A DNA stretch of 64,000 bases. Origin: Pseudoalteromonas luteoviolacea H33-S. GTDB lineage: Bacteria; Pseudomonadota; Gammaproteobacteria; Enterobacterales; Alteromonadaceae. The stretch is from assembly GCF_001625695.1 (NCBI RefSeq), contig NZ_AUXY01000053.1:82754-146753 (forward strand). The letters are read 5' to 3'. The translations under genes and the position numbers were made by a program. This document shows, piece after piece, positions 53,716-61,156 of the stretch (the first letter of the stretch is position 1; each line of letters starts with the position of its first letter). The notes below the pieces were generated by a model. The model was not told the origin of the DNA and did not search any database. It was given only the letters and a program-made list of their open reading frames with translations.

Positions 53716-54846
53716 ATGAAAAATACGATGAATACATGGATGGGCGTCATTTTGAAAGCCAGTGCTGTCTGTTTGCCTGTACTGTTATATTTATTTTTCG
53801 ATGGTCGTCAATTCTGGCTTACCGACTTCCTTTCAAACGCTTCACAAGATATTGCCGTTGACAGTACTTTGCGAACAACAAGTGCTGAGTTAAAACAAAC
53901 AGCTAATCCTAAACCACACATTACACGCCACAGTCCTGTGGCACATTTGGATAATTTAAGGCGCTTTGGTTCTTGTCAAACTGATATCGGCAGGGCAGTC
54001 AAATACCGGGTAGAAAATGGGATTTATACTTGGGTGGATAGTAAAGGGGTCCGAAATTATTCCGATAAAAAGCCAAGTCAAGGTGCGACTGCTTATCAAC
54101 CCCAAAGTGGTGTTGCACTTGATTATTTTGAGTTAGAAATTTCAGGTGGGGCAATATCAAATCAATTTAGAAATAAACTCAGATCTAAACTCAAGTCAGT
54201 ATTTAGGGGTTATACCAGTCTTTTGGGTTTAAGTGCGATGCGCAAAGTAAAGCTCAAGATTATTGTGTTGCCGACAAGAGGGGCCTATGAACGTGCTGTT
54301 AGAAATTTCGGGGGAGATCTGACTGGCAATGTCGGTGTTTATTTTGGTATTAGAAATACAGCGTTATTAGAGCAACGGTCGTATGAAGCGACTATGCGTA
54401 CAGCGGTCCATGAAGCTGTGCATGCAATTAACCAAGCAGTTATCGGCTATTCACCACGTTGGTTGAATGAGGGACTTGCGGAGTATTTTGAGTCTATAGA
54501 TGTCTCTATGCAGGTTGGTAAAGTTTCATCTTTCGACCATGTATCTCGAAATGGGTCTTTGCAAGGACAAGTGATGAGTCCTCATCAACTGATGGAGGCT
54601 GAAACGAAATGGCGCTCATTAAAACCTGATATATTATATCGGAGTAGCTGGGCATTTGTGCATTTTTTAATGTCTTCTAGTCATGGAAAAGTGAGCTTAA
54701 AACAGCTTATGTTGCTCGAGCAGTCAGAGCCTTGTGGTGTTCTTGATAGCGCACAGGTTCGTTCTATTTTTAATAATCATTATCCAACTCTGAACCAAAC
54801 ATTCTCTTCGTTTATTAACCGTGACATCAAGTCTCACCGGCTTTGA
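53716..54846 (+). CDS. DUF4124-containing HExxH metallopeptidase
   Basis: A membrane-anchored or exported protein of about 376 residues. It has an N-terminal hydrophobic segment (VILKASAVCLPVLLYLFF), a DUF4124 motif (YTWVDSKGVRNYSDKKP), then a gluzincin-like zinc site: HEAVH, followed 18 residues later by NEGLAEYFE, the third ligand. The first ATG upstream (53587) gives an extra non-conserved 43 residues. Of the later ATGs, 53716 and 53728 are alternatives near AAAGGA. Substrate unknown; family members are thought to act on the cell envelope. Confidence 0.72.
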   Translation: MKNTMNTWMGVILKASAVCLPVLLYLFFDGRQFWLTDFLSNASQDIAVDSTLRTTSAELKQTANPKPHITRHSPVAHLDNLRRFGSCQTDIGRAVKYRVENGIYTWVDSKGVRNYSDKKPSQGATAYQPQSGVALDYFELEISGGAISNQFRNKLRSKLKSVFRGYTSLLGLSAMRKVKLKIIVLPTRGAYERAVRNFGGDLTGNVGVYFGIRNTALLEQRSYEATMRTAVHEAVHAINQAVIGYSPRWLNEGLAEYFESIDVSMQVGKVSSFDHVSRNGSLQGQVMSPHQLMEAETKWRSLKPDILYRSSWAFVHFLMSSSHGKVSLKQLMLLEQSEPCGVLDSAQVRSIFNNHYPTLNQTFSSFINRDIKSHRL

Positions 54847-55106
54847 TGACAAAATTGTGACTCATGGATGCATATATATTGTCGTCTGATGAGTAATTTT
54901 ATTTGTTATTTATCAGTAAGCTAGTTTTTTTTCAATTGTTCACTTTTACTATTTATAGAATCCACATGTGCATAAATTAACTCAAGTGCTACATTTATTT
55001 TACTCTGCTGGAGCTGTATCTCAGCGAAATAAGTGCGCACCAAGGCCTTATTTTGTTTATCGGTGCGTTTTTTTATGCAGTAGTAAAGTATCTAAAGGAT
55101 ATAAAT

Positions 55107-57191
55107 ATGAACTATTCTCTACACCCTTCCGTAGGCGTAGCCCGGCTTGGAAATAGCAAAGGTCAGTTTTATTTAGCGCCAGATCAAATTGGTGGTTTGC
55201 CATTTGAAGCCGATGAATCGGGAAATAAAATCGATAGTCCGATGAGTCAATTTAAAGATGCAGAAGGGCGGATCCGTAGGCAAGGTCAGCCATTCAAAAT
55301 TATCGATGAGAATAATAATGAATTGACGCTTTCAAGTGACAATGTAAAAGCCATTACTTGGACAGTCCATGTTGCGAATAAAAAAGCAGCATGGTACGAA
55401 TTTAATGAACTCCAAGGCAATTTGTTGTTTGGAGAAGATAACAGCTATCGTAAAAGAGGGACTCCTTGGCGTAATAAAGACGCGGATGATCGTCGCCAAT
55501 TAATTATTGATCCCGGCCCAAGAACAATTTCTGGTGCCAATGCACAGGCAACGTTTGATGAAGCCAGTGCCCCTGATAATTATCCAGTGAGTTTTCCTCC
55601 AAAACCGTGCCAGGGCACGGAAGTTGAAACGCTTGGCAATATCTTAACAGACAGCGAAGGTCGCTTAGTTGTCATTGGTGGTTACGGTAATGCCGGTGGC
55701 AATGAGCCGCTTGAGTCGTATGGTGGCGCTGATACTTGGCATGATGATATTGCTGATGGCACAGTTTATTGCACAGTCACGTTTGACGATGGAAAAGAAC
55801 TAAAATTGTCAGCATGGGTCATTGTCGGGTCGCCTGACTTTGCACCAGAGATCGTCAATATTTCTAACTTAAGCGATACCATGTTTGACGTTGCAATACG
55901 TAGCCAAAATTTATGCCCAGAGATGTATAGCAATGGAGAATTTCAAACAAGTTATCAGGCGAGTTATTATCGGGATATAGAGCCTATTATTCAGCGTATT
56001 AGTCGCTATCAGTGGGTTTCAAACGTGCAGTCTATGTCAGCATTTGTTTCAAATATATTTGATTTTAAGGATAACTCTGAAGATAACAAAGCAAACCGAG
56101 AGGCTTACTTCAATTACTTTAGAAAACCCGTTGACCCCGCAACTGTTTTGCAAACCCCGCCATCTGAGCAAACCAATCAACAATTGTTCGAGCATGGCAT
56201 TGAGGGCCATATTCCTTTAGTGCCTCTCAACTCGGGCAGCAACTCAGTGAGTAATGCCGAAGACAATATTGTCGATAAATTTTTAACACTGACACAAACC
56301 CAATACTTTTTGTTGAGTCAGTGGGCTGAGGGTAAATTCTCAAATGAAAAGCCTGTGGCGAATACATCTGCGCAGGATGCATTTGGGATATTTTATGCGG
56401 ATCAAGGCAGTGTGGGGAACTGTGTTGGTTTACCTATGTGTCCAGGGATTGAGGTGACTTGGAGTATGCAAAACCCAGTGGTTTATGCGGCTCCTTATGT
56501 GATTAAAGATCAAAGTATGGGCAATGGCTTCCCTAGTGGTTTGGATCCAGAGCGTGATGAGTGTGAAGGTGGCGGTTGTCAACCAGGAGACTTAACCAAG
56601 CGTATGGCGTGCCCGTGGCAGGCTGACTTTTTCAATTGCACCATTCAAAATGTCAACTTTACAGAACCCACTGTCAATAAAGTCAATGAAGGGACTGAGG
56701 CAGATCCCAATATGGTCCCACTCGCTCCGACTTATTATAGTTACTGGTGGCCGCCGCAAAGCCCGTGGGATGTGCTGACTAATCAATATGACGATCAATC
56801 TGTGACACATTTGCCTGCTGGCCAACAGGTGAATTATGCGCGTGGTATTAATAGCTTTGTGCAAATGGTTGAGCATTGGTCAGCACTTGGTTTTATTCGT
56901 AATCAAAATACGCAAGAGCCCCACTTTCCATTTTTCACAGAATCAGAGCGAAATCACCAATTATTCGCATATAAAGACGTACCTGTGTCAGATATTACGG
57001 GCAACCCTGGCGATGACGGTACAGACATTCCCGTCTTTTACATTCCAGATGATGTGAAAACGCATCTTTCAGCAGGCTGTTCTAAAGCTAAGTCTTTACT
57101 TAAAGGTTTGGAAGAAAAAATGGCAAAACCGATCACTGCCAAACCTGCAATCAAGAAAGTGCCGCGCAGTGGTACGCGTTCAAGGCGGTAA
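55107..57191 (+). CDS. LodA/GoxA-family quinoprotein amino acid oxidase
   Basis: An about 694-residue oxidase of the lysine epsilon-oxidase/glycine oxidase family that releases hydrogen peroxide and so is antimicrobial. It starts HPSVGVARLGNS at residue 5, the usual family beginning. It carries a Cys-rich stretch at residues 486-511 (CEGGGC, CPWQADFFNC) and a Trp cluster at 547-554 (YWWPPQSPW), from which the cysteine tryptophylquinone cofactor is made; I cannot say which Cys and Trp. ATG 55107 follows AAAGGA; ORF start 55053 would add an unsupported tail. It is followed six bases later by the maturation gene. Confidence 0.88.
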   Translation: MNYSLHPSVGVARLGNSKGQFYLAPDQIGGLPFEADESGNKIDSPMSQFKDAEGRIRRQGQPFKIIDENNNELTLSSDNVKAITWTVHVANKKAAWYEFNELQGNLLFGEDNSYRKRGTPWRNKDADDRRQLIIDPGPRTISGANAQATFDEASAPDNYPVSFPPKPCQGTEVETLGNILTDSEGRLVVIGGYGNAGGNEPLESYGGADTWHDDIADGTVYCTVTFDDGKELKLSAWVIVGSPDFAPEIVNISNLSDTMFDVAIRSQNLCPEMYSNGEFQTSYQASYYRDIEPIIQRISRYQWVSNVQSMSAFVSNIFDFKDNSEDNKANREAYFNYFRKPVDPATVLQTPPSEQTNQQLFEHGIEGHIPLVPLNSGSNSVSNAEDNIVDKFLTLTQTQYFLLSQWAEGKFSNEKPVANTSAQDAFGIFYADQGSVGNCVGLPMCPGIEVTWSMQNPVVYAAPYVIKDQSMGNGFPSGLDPERDECEGGGCQPGDLTKRMACPWQADFFNCTIQNVNFTEPTVNKVNEGTEADPNMVPLAPTYYSYWWPPQSPWDVLTNQYDDQSVTHLPAGQQVNYARGINSFVQMVEHWSALGFIRNQNTQEPHFPFFTESERNHQLFAYKDVPVSDITGNPGDDGTDIPVFYIPDDVKTHLSAGCSKAKSLLKGLEEKMAKPITAKPAIKKVPRSGTRSRR

Positions 57192-57196
57192 TTAAT

Positions 57197-58327
57197 ATGA
57201 TGCAAGCACATGAATGTGATGTGCTGGTTGTTGGTGCCGGTCCCAGTGGGGCCAGCACCGCATTAAACTTGCTTAATCACACAGCATTATCGGTAGTAAT
57301 AATTGAGCAATCTGACTTACAAAGGTTGCGTGTTGGCGAAAGCGTTTCTGAAAGTATTTTCTCCTTATTGACCTATTTGAATATTCCAGAGTCAGAATTT
57401 GGACCCGATTGCTTTGTATCTACACAAGGAAATACTGCCTATTGGGGGAGTGATAAGTCAGCCAATCGTCACGCTATATTTGCACCTGACCGAGCAACGT
57501 ACCAGATCAATCGAGATATGTTTGACACTACATTGCTAGAACAAGTCGTCAGGCGTGGTGGGAGTGTATTTCCAAGGACTAAAAGCAAGGAAGTGAAGAA
57601 GCTACATGATGGGCGTTACCTTGTCGAAGCGTATCACCCCAAATATGGTCGATTAAGCATAACTTGTCGCTATCTTGTTGATGCATCCGGTCGTAACTCA
57701 TCATTGAGTAAATTATTAGGGGCTTCATTGTCACAATATGACCGCCTAACTGGGGTTGGTGCATTTTTTAAAGCCAGCAAACAGCCGTTTGAGCAGTTGC
57801 AGTTAATTGAGAGTGATGAATTTGGCTGGTGGTATAGTGCTGCATTATCTAGAGACGTTATTGTCGTCACTTATTTTGGTGATTTTGAGTGTATTTCAAA
57901 ACGTAAACTAAATAGATTTGGGGACTGGCGAACATACCTCGGTCAAAGCTCATACATGTCTAAACGGGTAGAGGGCGCGACATGTGTGAATGATAATTTG
58001 TGGGTACGTCCTGCAGGTACGCATTTTAACCGCTTCATGGATGTAAACAATTATTTGCCAGTTGGGGATGCAGCGTGCGCTTTTGACCCTATTTCTTCGA
58101 TGGGACTCGGATTTGCAATGACATCTGGTTGCCAAGCAGCGAGTATCATTGGCAACTCGTTGACATCTACTGACTTCGAGCGGCGGCGCAAGATATATCA
58201 GCAAGATCTCGAGCAACAGTTTGCGCAATACTTGACCTTGAAACAACAGTTTTACAGTAAAGAGCAGCGTTGGCCTAACTCGCTGTTTTGGTCTCGTCGT
58301 CAACAACGAGTCGAGAACGTGGCCTAA
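57197..58327 (+). CDS. LodB-family FAD-dependent maturase
   Basis: A 376-residue flavoprotein needed to build the tryptophylquinone of the oxidase encoded just before. The FAD-binding motif VVGAGPSGASTAL (residues 11-23) and the later GDAACAFDPISSMGLG (about 289-304) are typical of tryptophan-halogenase-like and LodB-type oxygenases. It begins six bases after the oxidase stop and ends in a strong terminator, so the two genes form an operon. Confidence 0.9.
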   Translation: MMQAHECDVLVVGAGPSGASTALNLLNHTALSVVIIEQSDLQRLRVGESVSESIFSLLTYLNIPESEFGPDCFVSTQGNTAYWGSDKSANRHAIFAPDRATYQINRDMFDTTLLEQVVRRGGSVFPRTKSKEVKKLHDGRYLVEAYHPKYGRLSITCRYLVDASGRNSSLSKLLGASLSQYDRLTGVGAFFKASKQPFEQLQLIESDEFGWWYSAALSRDVIVVTYFGDFECISKRKLNRFGDWRTYLGQSSYMSKRVEGATCVNDNLWVRPAGTHFNRFMDVNNYLPVGDAACAFDPISSMGLGFAMTSGCQAASIIGNSLTSTDFERRRKIYQQDLEQQFAQYLTLKQQFYSKEQRWPNSLFWSRRQQRVENVA

Positions 58328-58352
58328 TAGACCTATTTGGATGAAAGTGAGT

Positions 58353-58395
58353 AAAAGCTTTTAAATATTGATTGGTATTTAAAAGCTTTTTGTTC
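58353..58395 (+). terminator. Rho-independent terminator after the LodA/LodB-type operon
   Basis: A 15-base stem AAAAGCTTTTAAATA/TATTTAAAAGCTTTT with loop TTGATTGG and a T run. It is symmetrical and could also serve the convergent minus-strand gene at 58427. Confidence 0.9.
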
Positions 58396-58426
58396 ACTAG
58401 GTTGTAGGTTAACTGCCGAGATATTT

Positions 58427-58732
58427 TTAAAGCAAACTTAAAATATGTCTAGCACGTTTCCTTTCAAGACAACTTGTTACTGGCTGTTTTGAAAATGAGT
58501 ATGAGCTGACTTCTAATTGCTCGCTTTGATGTAGTTGACCCTTATCATACACCTGTACTCGACAGGTCGTCTTGTTTTGCTCTTCTGAATAAATAAGCTC
58601 CACTCTTTCGGCTTTCATAATTAAGTTTTTATAAGGGTAACCCGCATCTGTAAATATCCTATCAACTTCTAGCTGTTCAGCACTTGATGAAAACGTTACC
58701 AATAAAAATGTCAGTATAATTGCGTATTTCAT
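58427..58732 (-). CDS. Hypothetical exported protein, 101 aa
   Basis: A short protein with a signal peptide (MKYAIILTFLLVTFSSSA) and two Cys in the mature part (TTCRVQV and TSCLERK) that could form a disulfide. A short basic end follows. No family recognised. It is convergent with the LodB-type gene and divergent from the LysR gene. Confidence 0.65.
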   Translation of the reverse strand: MKYAIILTFLLVTFSSSAEQLEVDRIFTDAGYPYKNLIMKAERVELIYSEEQNKTTCRVQVYDKGQLHQSEQLEVSSYSFSKQPVTSCLERKRARHILSLL

Positions 58733-58844
58733 GATAAAGACTCCCTTTGTCTCTGATTTTCGAGTTAAGTATTAAGTGCATTCATAAAACTGACAAATGA
58801 GAAATTGTGAACCATAGTTAAGTTTTTCTTAAGCATAAAAGATA

Positions 58845-59732
58845 ATGAAAGTCCCCCCATTAAAAGGTCTTTGGTATTTTAAAACAGCGGCTCAATTAGG
58901 TAGTTTTAAACAAGCTGCAGAAGCTTTATTTGTAACACAAGCTGCTGTTAGTCAGCAGATCAGAATTTTAGAGCAGCAGCTAGGCTGTACATTATTTGAA
59001 AGACAAACTCGACGTGTTTTATTGACGCAACAAGGGCAAGACTTGTTACCATTTTTACATAAAGGTTTTGGGCAGATAGAAGTGGGCTTATCTACTCTCA
59101 AGTCTGATCCGAGCCCAAATACCATCAACCTATCAGTCTTACCGTCATTTGCCACTTGCTGGCTATTACCGAGGTTGACCAGTTTTAACGCGGCTTTGCC
59201 AGATTATCAACTGCGTATAGATCCAACAGAGCAACTTGCTGACTTTAAGCATGAAGATATAGATATTGGGATCCGCTTTGGGTTGGGTGAGTATCCTGGG
59301 TTGAAAAGTGAATTGATTGCGCAAGATGAGTTGGTTATTGCGTACCGCCCAGGCGTAATTGACCCTAGCCAACCTATCCAACCGCAGCTAGCTAAGCTCA
59401 ACTTTATTTATGATGAAGGACGTGACAATAAGCTGGCTTGGCAGAAGCTCAGCAATCAATTGGGGCTTGAAGGGCATACCTTGAGCAATTTGAAAATTGA
59501 TAATGCCGCATTGGTGCAGCAAGCGACAGTGGCAGGGCAAGGGTTTTCATTGTTGCGAAAACGCATGGTGGCTCAATCGGTAGAAATGGGGCAGCTGGAG
59601 ATCTTCCCCGATTTTGCTTTTCCCTGTGAGTATAGTTACTACCTTGTGGCGCCCGCAAATCATTTTGAATGGCCAAAACTACAAGCTTTTCGTAATTGGA
59701 TCATTACTGAGTTGAATGGTATAAGTCCATAA
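58845..59732 (+). CDS. LysR-family transcriptional regulator (GcvA-like)
   Basis: A 295-residue regulator. The N-terminal winged HTH is typical (residues 3-62, AAQLGSFKQAAEALFVTQAAVSQQIRILEQQLG). The effector-binding domain is that of GcvA-type members (LPSFATCWLLPRL at about 88 and DIDIGIRFGLGEYPG). The neighbours, a LodA/LodB-type glycine or lysine oxidase pair, make amino-acid-responsive control thinkable, but the target genes are unknown. ATG 58845 follows a spacer without a strong ribosome site. Confidence 0.88.
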   Translation: MKVPPLKGLWYFKTAAQLGSFKQAAEALFVTQAAVSQQIRILEQQLGCTLFERQTRRVLLTQQGQDLLPFLHKGFGQIEVGLSTLKSDPSPNTINLSVLPSFATCWLLPRLTSFNAALPDYQLRIDPTEQLADFKHEDIDIGIRFGLGEYPGLKSELIAQDELVIAYRPGVIDPSQPIQPQLAKLNFIYDEGRDNKLAWQKLSNQLGLEGHTLSNLKIDNAALVQQATVAGQGFSLLRKRMVAQSVEMGQLEIFPDFAFPCEYSYYLVAPANHFEWPKLQAFRNWIITELNGISP

Positions 59733-59865
59733 TGAATAGCAAAAAAATATGAGGTTTTGTATTTTTACCTAGATATTAAATAAAAGCTGAACAAGCTGCT
59801 TGAGCCTATTATGTTAGGTTGGTAAATTCTTGCAATGTAATATTTTAATAATGGAATAGGTAAAT

Positions 59866-60336
59866 ATGAAGGAGCATTGTCTAGAGTTGGAATGTCCAAG
59901 CTGTCAGAAACTCAATCGGCTGCCAGAAGCCCGAACAGTAAAATGTGGCGCATGCAAAAGAGAGTTTAATGGCTTTGTTTTCAGTATGGTTAAAGGTAAA
60001 AATACCAAGTTGAAAATTAGCATCATCGCTCTAGTATGTGGTGTTGGCGGATATCAGTTAAGTGAACATAACAGTAACGAGATTTTTTCAAGTTGGCATT
60101 TATATGAAGTTGTTAGTGCTTGTGCCAATAAAAATGAGCAAACGGTAAATGAAAAAGTCGTTAGAACACAACAGTGTCTTTGCGCTTGGGACAATACGAT
60201 ACAACACAAAGATATAATTAGACTTGCCAATACCGAGCCTGATTTTTTGAAAGTTCATGAGGAAGCTTTTTTAAAAGTTTTCAGCGAAGAGTTTACAGGG
60301 TGTAATAAAGAGGCAGTGCAAAGCACTGCCTTATAA
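59866..60336 (+). CDS. Hypothetical zinc-ribbon membrane protein
   Basis: A 156-residue protein. An N-terminal zinc ribbon (two CxxC pairs: CPSC at residues 10-13 and CGAC at 27-30) is followed by one hydrophobic segment (about 48-64) and a C-terminal domain with CLCAW. No family recognised beyond the ribbon. A hairpin GGCAGTGC/GCACTGCC overlaps its last codons and probably ends transcription. Confidence 0.65.
   Translation: MKEHCLELECPSCQKLNRLPEARTVKCGACKREFNGFVFSMVKGKNTKLKISIIALVCGVGGYQLSEHNSNEIFSSWHLYEVVSACANKNEQTVNEKVVRTQQCLCAWDNTIQHKDIIRLANTEPDFLKVHEEAFLKVFSEEFTGCNKEAVQSTAL
60312..60330. terminator. Bidirectional terminator between convergent genes
   Basis: GGCAGTGC/GCACTGCC with loop AAA, inside the end of the zinc-ribbon gene. 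On the minus strand a T-rich stretch follows, serving the 43-aa gene at 60338. Confidence 0.65.
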
Positions 60337-60337
60337 C

Positions 60338-60469
60338 TTATTTTGATTTGGGTGGGTTATTGGTTCTATTTCCTCCTGATGGGTTACCTGTTTTACTCGG
60401 CCAATTTGGTTGTGAATGCGTACCTTTGGCTGGTTGGTTATGGTTAGAGCTTGGTTGCTGTTTTGGCAT
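60338..60469 (-). CDS. Small polar peptide, 43 aa, Asn/Pro/Gln-rich
   Basis: A tiny gene on the minus strand. ATG 60469 has an excellent ribosome site (AAGGAGG five bases upstream), TAA at 60338. The product is low-complexity and hydrophilic: many Pro, Asn, Gln, Ser and Lys, with GTHSQPNWPSKTGNP in the middle, and no Cys, signal or hydrophobic segment. It is probably disordered. It diverges from the 110-aa gene at 60514 and converges on the zinc-ribbon gene. The strength of the ribosome site is the main reason to call it real. Confidence 0.65.
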   Translation of the reverse strand: MPKQQPSSNHNQPAKGTHSQPNWPSKTGNPSGGNRTNNPPKSK

Positions 60470-60513
60470 AGTAGCCTCCTTCTTTGTTAATTTTTTTTAG
60501 GATAAAATAACGC

Positions 60514-60846
60514 ATGGGACAATCAGGGACACATTCAGAAGAAGTCACACAAGTTCAAGAAGAAATAAAACGAATAGCCAACAAAATGGGTAAGTCGCAA
60601 AAGCAGCTATCTGATTGTATTTATCGAGAAGAAAATGAAATCGATGATGTAGACGAAATGAATAAGTTTTATGAGAAGTTTAAAAAGCATTTGCAAAGAA
60701 ATACAACTTGTATTCAAAGGTTGAAACGCTATGTTGAAATTTTGGAGCGCATAGAGTCTGTACGTAAAGCTAATAAAGCACCGAATGGGTACGTTGCTAT
60801 CGGCGTTATCTCTAAAAATTTAGCAAAAAGATTGTCAAACTTATAG
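60514..60846 (+). CDS. Hypothetical helical protein, 110 aa
   Basis: A 110-residue charged protein, mostly helical: residues 9-30 (EVTQVQEEIKRIANKMGKSQKQLS) look like an XRE-type helix-turn-helix start with the recognition part unclear, and residues 45-85 may form a coiled coil. No signal or membrane segment. It diverges from the 43-aa gene 44 bases away, so the two starts share one short promoter region. Function unknown. Confidence 0.65.
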   Translation: MGQSGTHSEEVTQVQEEIKRIANKMGKSQKQLSDCIYREENEIDDVDEMNKFYEKFKKHLQRNTTCIQRLKRYVEILERIESVRKANKAPNGYVAIGVISKNLAKRLSNL

Positions 60847-61156
60847 CTGCTTGAACCTGCTTAGATAGTTGGAGATATACTAATCAGTCACCATTAAAGT
60901 GTGGTGCGGTTCGTTTGCAAGGTGTTAGGTCTCCCTTAATTTAACTTTGAAGTAATTCATTATATCTGAGATCACCTTAATAGCTTAGTCGTTTAAGCCT
61001 ATACCTAAAGAGAATGAGCGCCCGGCTGATTGCAAGCCTGTAAGTGAGAAGGCATTAAGTTACAATTTAATACCAATAATATGAACCTTGTCTAAAATTA
61101 TTAATAGCGGCTGATTTGTTACAGTCTTTTAATACACTCTTAAGATCAGATTCTCT
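60847..61156. other. Intergenic region upstream of the Sel1 lipoprotein
   Basis: About 310 bases with no ORF of note, no strong hairpin and no repeat. It presumably contains the promoter of the gene at 61157. Confidence 0.4.

Noticed and set aside
54968..55156. 62-codon ORF overlapping the LodA-type start
   Set aside because: Out of frame with the oxidase, no ribosome site, no family resemblance.
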